In this document: positions 30,249 through 39,334 of the stretch, in pieces | Numbering within the stretch: position 1 is the first letter of the stretch | Layout of the letters: the number at the start of each line of letters is the position of its first letter | Source: CAZSAT01 sp964604675 | GTDB taxonomy: Bacteria; Myxococcota_A; UBA796; CAJQPC01 | Reading direction: 5' to 3' | Assembly (NCBI GenBank): GCA_964604675.1 | Contig: CAZSAT010000001.1 | Span: 1-64,000, forward strand | DNA length: 64,000 bases | The notes under the pieces: generated by a model | Seen by the model: the letters and a program-made list of their open reading frames with translations, nothing else | Databases searched by the model: none | Told to the model about the DNA's origin: nothing | Made by a program: the position numbers and the translations under genes

Positions 30249-31237
30249 AAGCGAGCCACCACGGCCCGCGCGTCGGCGGGAATGCCCCGCAGGAAGCCGC
30301 TCCTCCGTGTCCGCATGCAGTCGATCCCGACGAAGCCCACGCCTGGAAGCTCCGTCGAGAGGCCCTCGGTCTGCGCCGGCTCACCCGTGCCGAGCCCCGC
30401 CCAGCGCAGGTCCCGGCGGTAGCCGGTGGCCCAGACCACCCGGTCGGCGGGCACCTCGCCAGCCTCGGTGACCACTCCGGCGACGGTGAGGCCCACCGCA
30501 CGCCCCACCTGGGACACCGTGCCCGCGGCGACGGCGCGATGCACGTCGTCGTCGACCACCGGGACGCCCCCCGAGCAACCGAGCACCCCAGGGGCCCAGC
30601 GCACCGGAAGGCCGGACACCCACCAGGCGAGCCGACCCCGAAGGCCGCGCCCGATCGAGGCGGGCCTTCCAGCCTGCCCCGACACCGTGACCTCCGCGCC
30701 CCGAGCGAGCAGCCGCGGCACCCACTCGGCGGCCGAGTTCCCGAAACCGACGACGACCACGCGCTCGCCGCGCTCGACGTCGGCGATCGACAAGGCCGAG
30801 CTGTGGCAGGCGGGTCCGTCGAAGCGCCCGGGCAGCTCGGGCACCCACGGGCGCTCGTAGGAGCCGGTGGCCAGCACCACACGCGGCGCCTCGTACACGT
30901 CGCCGGCCGTCAGCCGCCATCCCTCCCCCCGCCGCAACGCGGTGACCCGCTGCCCGAAGCGCACGTCGAGCCGCGCTCGGTCCGCGAACGCCCGCCAGGC
31001 CGCCAGGACCTCCGAGGCCACCGCGCGCTCCGCGGCCCCCTCCACCCCCTCACCATCCGGCAGCCGGTCGTAGCGACGAAGCGACAGGCAGCGCATGTCC
31101 GGTCGCACCCGCGCCCAGAGCCCCCCGACCTCGCCCGTCGCCTCCAACACCACCGTGCGCCACCCACGCGCACGCCCGGCCGCGGCAGCGCTCAGCCCGC
31201 CCGGGCCGGCGCCCACCACGACGAGGTCGGCTCTCAC
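30245..31237 (-). CDS. FAD-dependent oxidoreductase (flavin monooxygenase / thioredoxin-reductase-like)
   Basis: 330 residues from GTG. FAD-binding GAGPGG at 9-14 (LVVVGAGPGGLSAAAAG), ATG motif VVLATGSYERPWVPELPG, second dinucleotide site VVVGFGNSAAEW and closing VVWATGYRRDL. The GxGxxG-ATG-GxGNSA order is that of FMO and YpdA-like enzymes. The substrate domain is short. Operon partners (radical SAM, GT2, TPR lipoprotein) suggest modification of a peptide or sugar-lipid, but the substrate is unknown. The start lies in a GTGA overlap with the TPR gene. Confidence 0.88.
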   Translation of the reverse strand: MRADLVVVGAGPGGLSAAAAGRARGWRTVVLEATGEVGGLWARVRPDMRCLSLRRYDRLPDGEGVEGAAERAVASEVLAAWRAFADRARLDVRFGQRVTALRRGEGWRLTAGDVYEAPRVVLATGSYERPWVPELPGRFDGPACHSSALSIADVERGERVVVVGFGNSAAEWVPRLLARGAEVTVSGQAGRPASIGRGLRGRLAWWVSGLPVRWAPGVLGCSGGVPVVDDDVHRAVAAGTVSQVGRAVGLTVAGVVTEAGEVPADRVVWATGYRRDLRWAGLGTGEPAQTEGLSTELPGVGFVGIDCMRTRRSGFLRGIPADARAVVARL

Positions 31238-33126
31238 CGCGCGGCCTCCACCTGGAGGAGCAGCTGGCGCGCCTCGTCATCGTAAGGGTGGTTCTCGATG
31301 GACTTCTCGAGCAGCGCCTGCGCCTCGTCCAGGCGGCCCGCGTCCAGGCGCATCCGCGCGAGCTCGTTGAACTTCTTGTACTCGATGTCCGGGTTGATGG
31401 CGATGGCCCGCTCGAAGGCCTGCTGGGCGTCGTCGAGCTTGCCCTGCCGCAGGTAGACCAACCCGAGCCCCTCGTAGGGACAGGTGTAGGTCTCCGACTC
31501 CACCGCGAGCGCCGCCTGGAAACGCTCTTCCGCGGCCGCATCGTCGCCCTGGTTCAGCTTCACGAGCGCCAGCTCGGCCAGCGCGTATTGGTTGTCGGGG
31601 TCGACGGTGAGGACCCGCTCCAGCAAGGCCTCGGCGCCCTCGAAGTCGCCCAGGGCGTTCAGCGAGTTGCCCTTGCCGAGCAGCGCGAACAGGTCGGAGG
31701 GCTTGCGCGAGAGCACCGCGTCGAAGTGGGTGATGGCCCGTTCGTGCTGGGCCTGGTTGGCCGCGGACCACCCGAGCCCGGTCTGGGACATCCGGTCGAG
31801 CAGCCAGCCGAAGCCGAAGGGATCGTGGTTGGCGATGGTGGGCTCGGCGGGGTCCAGCGGCGAGAGCCCGCGGTAGGCCGAGAGCAGCTCCTCGGCCTCC
31901 GCGTAGCGCTTCTGGCCAAGGAGAACGTGCCCTCGCGCGACGCCGGCCCAGACCCCCGCCCCTTCCTCCTCGGCCTTGGCGATGGCCGCGGACGCATCGT
32001 CCCACCGGGTCTCCAGGACAGCCAGGAAGGCACTCAGCACCAGCAGCCCTGCGTGCTCGGGTGCGTTCTCGAGGCCCGCTGAGGTCAGCTGTGCAGCAGC
32101 GTCGAAGTCGTAGCGCTCGAAGGCGCGCACGGCGCTGTCGTGCAGGCTGGTGGCGGTCACCTCGCCCTCGTTCTGTTCCAGGCCACGGAGCAGCGCCTGG
32201 ATCGCCTCGTCGCTCGAGAGCGCGGCCGCCCGGCGTGCGTAGATCAGCGCCTGCTCGTGCTCCCCGGCGGACTGGCTGGACAGGGCAGCATCCACCTGGG
32301 TGATCACCTTCGCGGGCTCGAGATCGGCCGCTCGGCGGGTCATGGCCGCCACGTCGGCGTCGCGACCGGCCTTCCGGTAGAGCACGCCGAGCGCCACGAA
32401 GGGGCACGCCACGATCTCCGTGGGGCCTTCGATGCGCTCTTCGGCGTCCACCAGCGCCACCGCCTCCATGAGCTCGGCCTCCGCCTCGGCGTCGCGTCCC
32501 TGACGCATCAACACCAGGCCCAGCTGTTCCTTCATGGCGAGCAGCCGTGACAGCTCCACATCCCGCTCGAAGTGGTGCTCGGCCGACAGGGTCTCCCAGT
32601 CCGCGACGGCGATCCGGAGCTCGGCCTCAGCCTCCTCGAGGCGGCCGAGCGCGGCCAACGAGCGACCGGCGTGGGCACGCGCGTGCGGTGAGCTCGGGTC
32701 CACCTCCAACAGCGCCCGGTCGTACGCCAGCGCGGCCTCGTGGTCCTCGTTGAACTCGGCCCAGGAGCTGAGCATCTGCAGCGTGTAGGGGTCGGTCGGG
32801 TCGAGCTTCTGGGCCATGCGCAACCACGGCGCGGCGTTGGGCGCAAAGCTGTCCATCCCCAGCTCCCCGTGGTCGATGGCGGCGTGGCCCCGCTCCATGA
32901 GGACCTGCCCCATGAGCCGGAACACCACCGCACCCTCCTGCACCTCGAGCTGGGCGCGCACCAGCTCTTCCGCCTGGTCGAAGGCCGCCGGATCGCCGGT
33001 TCGCCCTCGTTCGAGGAGGTCCATCACGGTGACGCTCAGCTCATGGGGTTCGATCACGGCCACTGGTTCCGCCGGCGTCTGCTCGACCTGGCCGACGCAC
33101 GCCCACCACCACAAGAACCAGCTCAT
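31234..33126 (-). CDS. TPR-repeat lipoprotein
   Basis: 630 residues. The unusual Trp-rich lipobox start MSWFLWWWAC has nine residues before Cys, with no longer in-frame start. About twelve TPR-like helical pairs fill residues 60-630, with clear consensus units (ALAYDRALLEVDPSSPHARAHAGRSLAALGRLEEAEAELR; ALLGKGNSLNALGDFEGAEALLERVLTVDPDNQYALAELALVKLNQG in pieces). TPR lipoproteins are scaffolds in outer-membrane assemblies. Coupled on both sides by four-base overlaps to the radical-SAM and oxidoreductase genes. Confidence 0.88.
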   Translation of the reverse strand: MSWFLWWWACVGQVEQTPAEPVAVIEPHELSVTVMDLLERGRTGDPAAFDQAEELVRAQLEVQEGAVVFRLMGQVLMERGHAAIDHGELGMDSFAPNAAPWLRMAQKLDPTDPYTLQMLSSWAEFNEDHEAALAYDRALLEVDPSSPHARAHAGRSLAALGRLEEAEAELRIAVADWETLSAEHHFERDVELSRLLAMKEQLGLVLMRQGRDAEAEAELMEAVALVDAEERIEGPTEIVACPFVALGVLYRKAGRDADVAAMTRRAADLEPAKVITQVDAALSSQSAGEHEQALIYARRAAALSSDEAIQALLRGLEQNEGEVTATSLHDSAVRAFERYDFDAAAQLTSAGLENAPEHAGLLVLSAFLAVLETRWDDASAAIAKAEEEGAGVWAGVARGHVLLGQKRYAEAEELLSAYRGLSPLDPAEPTIANHDPFGFGWLLDRMSQTGLGWSAANQAQHERAITHFDAVLSRKPSDLFALLGKGNSLNALGDFEGAEALLERVLTVDPDNQYALAELALVKLNQGDDAAAEERFQAALAVESETYTCPYEGLGLVYLRQGKLDDAQQAFERAIAINPDIEYKKFNELARMRLDAGRLDEAQALLEKSIENHPYDDEARQLLLQVEAAR

Positions 33127-34199
33127 CGACGCACCAGGGCCAGGCCACGCTTCAGGGTCCAGCCCACCGCGAGGCCCGGCGACCCCGCCAGGGCCGGGTA
33201 GGCCTCACACGGGGTGAAGCAGCCCCCGCAGGCGAGGGACGTTGCGCCCTCCCGCGCGGCGAGGGCCTCGGCCGAAGCCCAGGCAGCCGCCACGTCGAAG
33301 CCGTGGGCGCGCAGGTCGGCCACCGGCCGGTCCCACACGTGGCAGGGATAGAGCCACCCCTCGGCAGACACGAAGCACGCGCCGTGCATCGCCGCGCAGC
33401 TCATGCCCAGCTCTTCGCCGTCGAGGGTCGCCTGGAGGTTCACCAGGAAGGCCAGCTCCATCAGGTCGACCGGCGTGCGCGGGGGAAAGCGGCGTCGGGC
33501 CTGGTCGCGGACCAGCCGAGCCTGCGCGCCCCGATCGGCCTCCCAGGGCTCGTTGCCGAAGAACTGCGCCGAGCTCTGGTACAGGTTCCAGTGCCACGAG
33601 CGCTCGTCGAAGCCGCCCAGGTCGCTGTCCAGCGCCTGCCGGATCCGGTCGAGGGCGTGCTCGTTCTCGGGCCCCAGGGTGGTTCCCACGAAGGCGGAGA
33701 CACCACGCGCCCGCAGCTCGCGGAAGGTGGCGAGCGCACGGCGGTAGGCCCCCTCGCGCCCTCGCATGCGGTCGTGAAGGGCTTCGTCGCCATCCACGCT
33801 CACGGTGACGATGAGCTCGAGGTCGGGACGGGCGGCGGCGATGCGCTCGCAGGTGTCGACCACGCGGGACGTGAACCAGCCGTTGGTGGGGAAGTGCAGC
33901 ACGCGCAGGGCGGGCGTGTTCGCGAGCACCTGCTCGAACACCTCGGCGTGGTCGCCACGGGCGAAGGGCTCGCCACCGGTCAGGTCGAGCCACACGAGCC
34001 GCGGCATGCCCGCCATCAGCCGACCGATCTCGACCGGGGTCAGCTCGCCGGCGGTGGGCATCTCCCAGCTCTTGCAGGTCCCACAGCGCTCGTTGCAGCG
34101 GCGGGTGACCTGCACCACGGCACGCAAGGGGCTGTCGGGCCGGGCCAGCCAGCTCCGACCATAGGCGCGCACCAGGCCCAGGGCGGTCCGGGTCTTCAC
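33123..34199 (-). CDS. Radical SAM protein with SPASM-like C-terminal domain
   Basis: 358 residues from the GTG in the GTGA overlap with the GT2 stop. The [4Fe-4S]-SAM motif CNERCGTC gives Cys35, Cys39 and Cys42, followed by WLDLTGGEP. The C-terminal part has SCAAMHGACFVSAEGWLYPC and CGGCFTPCEAY, a SPASM/twitch-type set of auxiliary-cluster cysteines. Such enzymes modify peptides, sugars or lipids by radical chemistry. No precursor peptide gene is visible nearby. Position between a polyprenyl-phosphate-type GT2 and a TPR lipoprotein suggests an envelope substrate (inference). Confidence 0.9.
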   Translation of the reverse strand: MKTRTALGLVRAYGRSWLARPDSPLRAVVQVTRRCNERCGTCKSWEMPTAGELTPVEIGRLMAGMPRLVWLDLTGGEPFARGDHAEVFEQVLANTPALRVLHFPTNGWFTSRVVDTCERIAAARPDLELIVTVSVDGDEALHDRMRGREGAYRRALATFRELRARGVSAFVGTTLGPENEHALDRIRQALDSDLGGFDERSWHWNLYQSSAQFFGNEPWEADRGAQARLVRDQARRRFPPRTPVDLMELAFLVNLQATLDGEELGMSCAAMHGACFVSAEGWLYPCHVWDRPVADLRAHGFDVAAAWASAEALAAREGATSLACGGCFTPCEAYPALAGSPGLAVGWTLKRGLALVRR

Positions 34200-34909
34200 C
34201 CTTCGATCTTCCCGCGCACCATGCGCCGCAGGATGCGCAGCCCATCGCGCGCGGTGGCGAAGCCGCTCGCGCCGCGGCCGCGGGCCGAGCGCGTGACCGG
34301 CACCTCGAGCACCCGCCCGCCTCGGTTCAACACGTGCAGCGTGAGCTCGGTCTCGATCTCGTAGCGCACGGCCCGCAGCTCCTCGACCGCGAGGGCCTCC
34401 CGCCTCACCACGCGGAAGCCCGCCTGGGTGTCGGTGATGCGGGAGCTGTAGAGCACGTTGAAGCAGCCGGTGAGCAGCCGGTTGCCCAGGTGGTTCTTGA
34501 AGGTGATGGCCCCGTCTTCGAGGGTGCCGATGAAGCGGCTGCCGATCACCATCGCCACGTCGTCCGTGAGCGCATCGAGCAGGTCGGGCAGCTCGCCGGG
34601 ATCGTCCTGGCCGTCGGCGTCGATGAACGCGAGGATGGGGCACGTGGCGGCAGCCACACCCGCACGGAGGGCCTCGCCCTTGCCGCGGTTTTCACGGAGC
34701 ACGAGCACGTCGTCGGCCACGCCACGTGCCGCTTCCGCGGTGCCGTCGCTCGAGCCGTCGTCGACCACGAGCACTTGACCCAGTGACGGCACGGCCGCCC
34801 GCGCCGCCGCGATGACCTGCGCGATGGTGGCCACCTCGTCGTGGGCCGGGATCACGAGGGAGACCTGGGGGCCCAGCGCGGCGACCCGGGCCGACACGGC
34901 GGTGCTCAT
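34196..34909 (-). CDS. Family 2 glycosyltransferase (DPM-like)
   Basis: 237 residues. GT-A fold: SLVIPAHDEVATIAQVI, VLVVDDGSSDGTAE, NRGKGEALRAG, AFIDADGQDDPGEL (DXD region), GSRFIG, and the DPM-like FNVLYSSRITDTQAGFRVVRREAL. Dolichyl/undecaprenyl-phosphate mannose synthase-like enzymes move a sugar from a nucleotide donor to a lipid phosphate at the membrane. First gene of a five-gene operon joined by four-base overlaps; divergent from a GT-C-like gene that could use its lipid-linked sugar. Confidence 0.92.
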   Translation of the reverse strand: MSTAVSARVAALGPQVSLVIPAHDEVATIAQVIAAARAAVPSLGQVLVVDDGSSDGTAEAARGVADDVLVLRENRGKGEALRAGVAAATCPILAFIDADGQDDPGELPDLLDALTDDVAMVIGSRFIGTLEDGAITFKNHLGNRLLTGCFNVLYSSRITDTQAGFRVVRREALAVEELRAVRYEIETELTLHVLNRGGRVLEVPVTRSARGRGASGFATARDGLRILRRMVRGKIEG

Positions 34910-34915
34910 GGGCCG

Positions 34916-34921
34916 AAGCTA
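34916..34921 (-). promoter_or_regulatory. -10-like hexamer of the radical-SAM operon
   Basis: TAGCTT on the minus strand, six bases (CGGCCC) before the ATG at 34909. Predicts a leaderless polycistronic message. Confidence 0.5.
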
Positions 34922-34987
34922 CCACGGACGGCCTGGTGGCTTGAGCGCCGACTCGTGCTCCTCGTCGAGGCCCTCGCCGTCCCGTGG

Positions 34988-34993
34988 TAGCAA
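34988..34993 (+). promoter_or_regulatory. -10-like hexamer for the GT-C-like gene
   Basis: TAGCAA, seven bases before the ATG at 35001; the last base departs from TANNNT. Confidence 0.35.
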
Positions 34994-35000
34994 CGAGCCG

Positions 35001-36494
35001 ATGCGACGACGCCTCGTCCTGATCGTCTGCGCGCTGCTCCTCGGCGCCTTCGGACTGCTGCGCTTCGACGGCCCCAGCCGCGGGTACTGGGACACCTACA
35101 TCACGGTGCCCGCGATGTTCATGGCCGGGCAGCCGGTGGACCTGGTCCGGATCGATGGCACGCCGAGGTTCGACTACGAGCTCTCCGGACGGCTGCCCGA
35201 CGACACCTTCGACCCGGACAGCTTCGGCATCTCGTCGAAGGACCAGCGCATCGGCACGGGCATCCTCTTCGCCGCACCCTTCGCCGTGTTCTCGATGGCG
35301 GCCTTCCGCTGGATCTACGCCGCGAGCTGGGTGCTGCTCTTCTTCTTCGCCTCGAAGGCGTTCACCGGCCTCGGCCTGCGGTGGAGCGCCGCGCTCGCCG
35401 CGTCGGCGTGGCTGGTGCTCAACCCCTTCTCGCTCTACCTCGACCGCCTGAACGGCAACCTCTTCGGCCTGGTGCTGCTCGCCTTCCTCTGGCTGCTGCT
35501 GAGCGAGAAGAAGCCGAGCTGGTGGCTGGCCGGAGCGGTCTACGGCATCGTGGGCGGGGTGCGGAACGAGGCGATCGTGGTCGCGCCGCTCTTCCTCGGC
35601 TTCGCGTGGCACCACGAACGCCAGGTGCTCGGCACGCTCAAGGCCCTGGGCACGGCCGTGGCGGCGGCCTTCGTGACCATCCTGCCGGTGTTGATCTGGA
35701 ACGACTTCGCCTACGGACAGGCGATCATCCACCCCAGCCAGGTCGCGCACCTGGAGGGCTTCCGACCCACCTTCCCGCACACCTGGTTCGGCCTGGGTGA
35801 GCCCTTCGAGTTCAACGGCCTGCTGAACTGGCCCTTCCACACCGAGCTCGTCCGCACGCCGCACTTCGCGTTCCCGACCTTCGTCCACTGGTCCCTGGTG
35901 ACCGTGAAGAGCCTGGGCCTGCTGCTGGTCCCGGTGGCGGCGGTCGGGGGGGGCGTGCTCCTCGTCAAGCGGCCCTTGCACGGCGTCCTGTTGGGCTTCT
36001 GGTACCTGATCTTCTGCGCGCTCTTCGCGTTCCAGGAGAACTGGGAGGAGCTCAAGCAGACCTTCATGGCGCTCCACCTCTTCCCCCTGGCCGCGGCCCT
36101 CGCGGCCGGGCTGGACTGGGTGACCGCGTCCGTGAAGCGCTGGGTGCCCATCGTCGCTGCGGGTGCCGTGCTGTGGGGCGTGGTCCTGGGGCTCAGGACC
36201 GTGGACGTGCCGGCCGACGAGCGCTGGTACGTGCGCTTCCCGCACGCCGAGGCCAACGACGCGGGCCTCGACGAGCTGCCCGTGGAGCGGCGGAAGGACT
36301 GGCAGTTCTTCTACACCCGGGAGACCCCCGCGGAGATCGCTCGAGAGAAGCGCGACATGACGACCGTCCGGCCCTGGCCCACCCTCTACCGGCCGTTCCA
36401 CTGGGGAGGCGCCGAGGCCCTGGCCGCGATGGTCGAGGAGCCCAGCACCCGCGAGCTCACCACCCTGGCGGTGTGGAGCTACATCTACGAATAG
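35001..36494 (+). CDS. Polytopic membrane protein, GT-C glycosyltransferase-like
   Basis: 497 residues from the ATG at 35001; upstream in-frame starts lie in the divergent GT2 gene. About ten transmembrane helices. The first periplasmic loop begins RGYWDTYITVPAMFMAGQPVDL with acidic residues, and NPFSLYLDRLNGNLFG and GGVRNEAIVVAPL follow at helix ends, the general look of GT-C (ArnT/PMT-type) enzymes that use polyprenyl-linked sugars. The soluble C-terminal tail (about 420-497) is unrecognised. The 3' end overlaps the convergent carbamoyltransferase gene by ten bases. Enzymatic identity is inferred from layout only. Confidence 0.78.
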   Translation: MRRRLVLIVCALLLGAFGLLRFDGPSRGYWDTYITVPAMFMAGQPVDLVRIDGTPRFDYELSGRLPDDTFDPDSFGISSKDQRIGTGILFAAPFAVFSMAAFRWIYAASWVLLFFFASKAFTGLGLRWSAALAASAWLVLNPFSLYLDRLNGNLFGLVLLAFLWLLLSEKKPSWWLAGAVYGIVGGVRNEAIVVAPLFLGFAWHHERQVLGTLKALGTAVAAAFVTILPVLIWNDFAYGQAIIHPSQVAHLEGFRPTFPHTWFGLGEPFEFNGLLNWPFHTELVRTPHFAFPTFVHWSLVTVKSLGLLLVPVAAVGGGVLLVKRPLHGVLLGFWYLIFCALFAFQENWEELKQTFMALHLFPLAAALAAGLDWVTASVKRWVPIVAAGAVLWGVVLGLRTVDVPADERWYVRFPHAEANDAGLDELPVERRKDWQFFYTRETPAEIAREKRDMTTVRPWPTLYRPFHWGGAEALAAMVEEPSTRELTTLAVWSYIYE

Positions 36495-38161
36495 GGGCGC
36501 TCGACCAGGAAGGGGCCCAGCGCCATCACGTCGATGGCGCCGCGCTCGAACACCCGCAGCGCGTCCTCGGCGCTCGCGACGATCGGCTCCCCGTGCACGT
36601 TGAAGCTCGTGTTGAGCACCGCCGGTTCGCCGGTGGCCTCCTCGAAGAGCCGCAAGATGCGGTGGTAGCCGGGATCCGGTTCCGGATGCACGACCTGGGG
36701 CCGCGCCGTGCCGTCGACGTGGACGACGGCCGGGCAGACCGCCTGCAGCGCGTCGGTGGTGTCGAGCGACACCGTCATGTAGCGGGCGGTGCGCGCGATC
36801 CCGGGCCCGTAGCCGCGGTAGCAACGCTCGGCGTGCTCCACCGCGGTCGCCGGCGCGAAGGGCATGAACTCCGAGCGCTCCAGCCGCGCGTTCAAGCGGC
36901 CGGGCAGGGTCTCGTCGGAGGCACGCCCCAGGATGCTTCGGTGGCCGAGCGCCCTCAGCCCATACTCCATCCGACCGCTCACACGCGCCACGATGCGCCC
37001 GGCCACGAGGTGCTCGACCACCGCCGCGTCCAGGTCGTTGGGGCGGGTGGCTCGGATGCCAGCGATCTCCAAGGCCCTTCCCGCGGAGGCCTCGGTCACC
37101 TCGGTGCCCAGGTACACGTGGTCGAGCGGGGCCCCGCGGCCACCCTCCACGGCGCCCTGCCAGTGGAGCGCGGCACCGGCCGAGATGCCCTGATCGTTCA
37201 TCGCGGGGTGCACGAACAGCCCGTCGACCTCGGGCAGGGCCCACAAGCGCTGGTTCACGAGCACGTTGGCGAACACGCCGCCGGCCAGGACCAGGTGACG
37301 CCGCCTGGTCTCCTGCAGCGCATGCTGGACAAAGGCGACCACCACGTCCTCGAGCCGCTGCTGGGCCGCCGCGCAGATGTCGTCGCGGCTGTGGCCGGCG
37401 AGCTCCGCGAACACCCCGCGCTTCCTGGAGCGGGTGAGCGCCCCGGGCAGCTCGAAGGCGCGTTGATCGGGGCGCAGCCGGATGAGGCGCTCCATCAGCG
37501 GGTACGCGCGGGCCGCGTCGCCCCGAGCACTCAGGCCGGTGACCTTGCCGGCGTCGAGCACCCGGAAGCCCAACAACTGCGTGATCTCCCCGTAGAACTG
37601 GCCCGGCGAGTGCACGGCGTCCGAGCCCCAGAGCGGCTCGCACCGGCCCGCTCGGCAGTCGAAGACCCGGGCCGAGAAGCCGTCGCCGAAGTTGTCGATG
37701 GTCACGCCGAGCGCGTCGTCGAAGTCGGAGGTCAGGTACGCGCTGGCGCAGTGCGCGCTGTGGTGGTCGACGATGGGGACGCCGCGCCCGAAGCGCCGCG
37801 CCAGCAGCCGACGGTTCAGGGCCTCTACCCCTCGCGCCAGCGGTCCGCCCTGGTGGAAGCGCGCCTGGAGCGCCACCCACGCCTTGTGCTCGGGGCCGAA
37901 CAGGTCGTGCTCTCCCGCGATGACCCCGGCGCCGAGGAGGCGCGGCAAGACGTGGTACCGGTTGCCGGCCACGACCCCGTCCAGGTCGCCGAAGGTGACC
38001 CCGGCCAAGGCGAGGCAGGCGTCGACCGCGCGCTCCGGGAAGCCGCCCTGGAACTTCTGGCGCGACAGCCGCTCCTCGGCGACGGCCGCGACGATCTCCC
38101 CATCGCGCACGACCGAGGCGTTGGCGTTGGTGTCCTCGTGCACCGCCAGGACCAGGCTCAA
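36485..38161 (-). CDS. Carbamoyltransferase, NodU/CmcH/TobZ family (first)
   Basis: 558 residues from a TTG start (GGAGG five bases upstream; TTGA overlaps the previous stop). The N-terminal Kae1-like domain has VLAVHEDTNANASVVRDGEI and the metal-binding VDHHSAHCASAY (His133, His134, His137), TIDNFGDG and GKVTGLSARGD; LAGGVFANVLVNQRL follows. The C-terminal YrdC-like Carbam_trans_C domain contains EYGLRALGHRSIL and LNTSFNVHGEPIV. These enzymes transfer a carbamoyl group from carbamoyl phosphate to a hydroxyl of a sugar or antibiotic, using ATP. The acceptor is probably an envelope glycan. Confidence 0.92.
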   Translation of the reverse strand: MSLVLAVHEDTNANASVVRDGEIVAAVAEERLSRQKFQGGFPERAVDACLALAGVTFGDLDGVVAGNRYHVLPRLLGAGVIAGEHDLFGPEHKAWVALQARFHQGGPLARGVEALNRRLLARRFGRGVPIVDHHSAHCASAYLTSDFDDALGVTIDNFGDGFSARVFDCRAGRCEPLWGSDAVHSPGQFYGEITQLLGFRVLDAGKVTGLSARGDAARAYPLMERLIRLRPDQRAFELPGALTRSRKRGVFAELAGHSRDDICAAAQQRLEDVVVAFVQHALQETRRRHLVLAGGVFANVLVNQRLWALPEVDGLFVHPAMNDQGISAGAALHWQGAVEGGRGAPLDHVYLGTEVTEASAGRALEIAGIRATRPNDLDAAVVEHLVAGRIVARVSGRMEYGLRALGHRSILGRASDETLPGRLNARLERSEFMPFAPATAVEHAERCYRGYGPGIARTARYMTVSLDTTDALQAVCPAVVHVDGTARPQVVHPEPDPGYHRILRLFEEATGEPAVLNTSFNVHGEPIVASAEDALRVFERGAIDVMALGPFLVERPYS

Positions 38162-38421
38162 GCGGTCCTCCGACGCCAGAGCACCAGGCCACAGACCGCG
38201 TTCAAGCCGGTGGCCACGCCGATCACCAACCCGACGTGCACGTGGGTCGCGAAGGCCCAGGCCGTGCAGAAGCTCGCCAGCGGCACGACCAGCAGCGACA
38301 GCGTGAAACCGCCAGCCAGGCGCATCGCCGGCGACCACGCGCGCTCCGCCACCGCCGCGATAAGCACACCGGGCAGGACGAAGGCGTAAGCGAGCGCTGC
38401 GAGCTGCAGGAGAAGGGTCAT
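38158..38421 (-). CDS. Small three-helix membrane protein
   Basis: 87 residues from the ATG at 38421 (an ATG at 38442 would overlap the divergent gene). Three hydrophobic segments: LLLQLAALAYAFVLPGVLIAAVAERA, MRLAGGFTLSLLVVPLASFCTAWAF and VGLVIGVATGLNAVCGLVLW, ending RRRTA. No family recognised. Its stop overlaps the TTG start of the carbamoyltransferase, so they are co-translated. Its start codon interleaves with that of the plus-strand gene. Confidence 0.6.
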   Translation of the reverse strand: MTLLLQLAALAYAFVLPGVLIAAVAERAWSPAMRLAGGFTLSLLVVPLASFCTAWAFATHVHVGLVIGVATGLNAVCGLVLWRRRTA

Positions 38422-39334
38422 GGTGGAGGACGTGGCTATCACGCGCGCTTCCCACCCCGTGGACCGCGGCGCCCTCGACCACTGGCTCCGGAGCGCGGTG
38501 GAGCATCGGGGGTGCGTGCGATCGTGGGTCCACCCGGTCGAGCCGGGGTACGACTACCCGGAGGCCGCCGTGCTCTGGCTGTCCTGGGCGGCCTGGCGCG
38601 GCGAAGCGCACACCGAACAAGCCCGGCGCGTGGCCGCCCGGCTGCTCGAGGACCTCACGTCGCAGGGCTCCCTGGGCCGCGGCGGGCAGCGCTACCTGTT
38701 CGACAGCTGCCTGGGCCTGCACGCCCTGGTGAGGGCTGACGTGGACCTCCCCTTCGACCGGATCGTCGAGGGCCTGGCGCGCTTCGAGGCCCCCGTGCAG
38801 CCCAGGGCGGGCGCCCGTTGGTCCGAGCGGTGGACCGGCCACATGGACCGCGCTGCAGCGCTGCTCCTCCAGGCGGCGCACCAACGGCGCTCCGAGCCCG
38901 GTGTTCGCCTCGCCCGACGCCTCCGGGAACGGGCGAGCGAGACCAGCGACTACGTGCATGCTCTCGCCTACGCGGCCGAGGGCGAGCTGCTCTTTCGCGC
39001 CCTGGGGGAGCCGGCCCGCCGCGCGCCCGAGCGCTTCGCCGCCCAGCTCGCCGAGCTCCAGCGCGCCGACGGTGCCCTGCCGGCCTGGATCGACGGCCGC
39101 GAGGGGCCGCGGCTCGACGCCACCGCCCAGGCCGTGCGCCTCTGGGCCCTGATCGACCGTGACCACTACGACGCTCCGATCCAGGCGGCGCTGGGCGTCC
39201 TCGCCACCTGGCAGCACCGGACCGGCGGCATCTGCTACGACCCCCGTGGTCATGTGAACACCTGGACCTCGATCTTCGCCGACCAGGCGCTGGTCTGGGC
39301 GGAGGGCGGAGCGAACGGGCTTGCCTGGATCTGA
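38420..39334 (+). CDS. Alpha/alpha-toroid protein (prenyltransferase / terpenoid cyclase-like fold)
   Basis: 304 residues, soluble and helical. Repeating hairpins with small-residue turns (YPEAAVLWLSWAAWRG; YLFDSCLGLHALVRAD; RWTGHMDRAAALLLQAAHQ; YVHALAYAAEGELLFRAL; LDATAQAVRLWALIDRD; GGICYDP..HVNTWTSIFADQALVWAE) resemble the six-hairpin toroids of squalene-cyclase and glycoside-hydrolase-like folds. No DXDD or zinc motif seen, so activity is unassigned. Overlaps the second carbamoyltransferase by up to fourteen bases and probably works with it. The start is uncertain: a GTG at 38432 is an alternative. Confidence 0.72.
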   Translation: MVEDVAITRASHPVDRGALDHWLRSAVEHRGCVRSWVHPVEPGYDYPEAAVLWLSWAAWRGEAHTEQARRVAARLLEDLTSQGSLGRGGQRYLFDSCLGLHALVRADVDLPFDRIVEGLARFEAPVQPRAGARWSERWTGHMDRAAALLLQAAHQRRSEPGVRLARRLRERASETSDYVHALAYAAEGELLFRALGEPARRAPERFAAQLAELQRADGALPAWIDGREGPRLDATAQAVRLWALIDRDHYDAPIQAALGVLATWQHRTGGICYDPRGHVNTWTSIFADQALVWAEGGANGLAWI

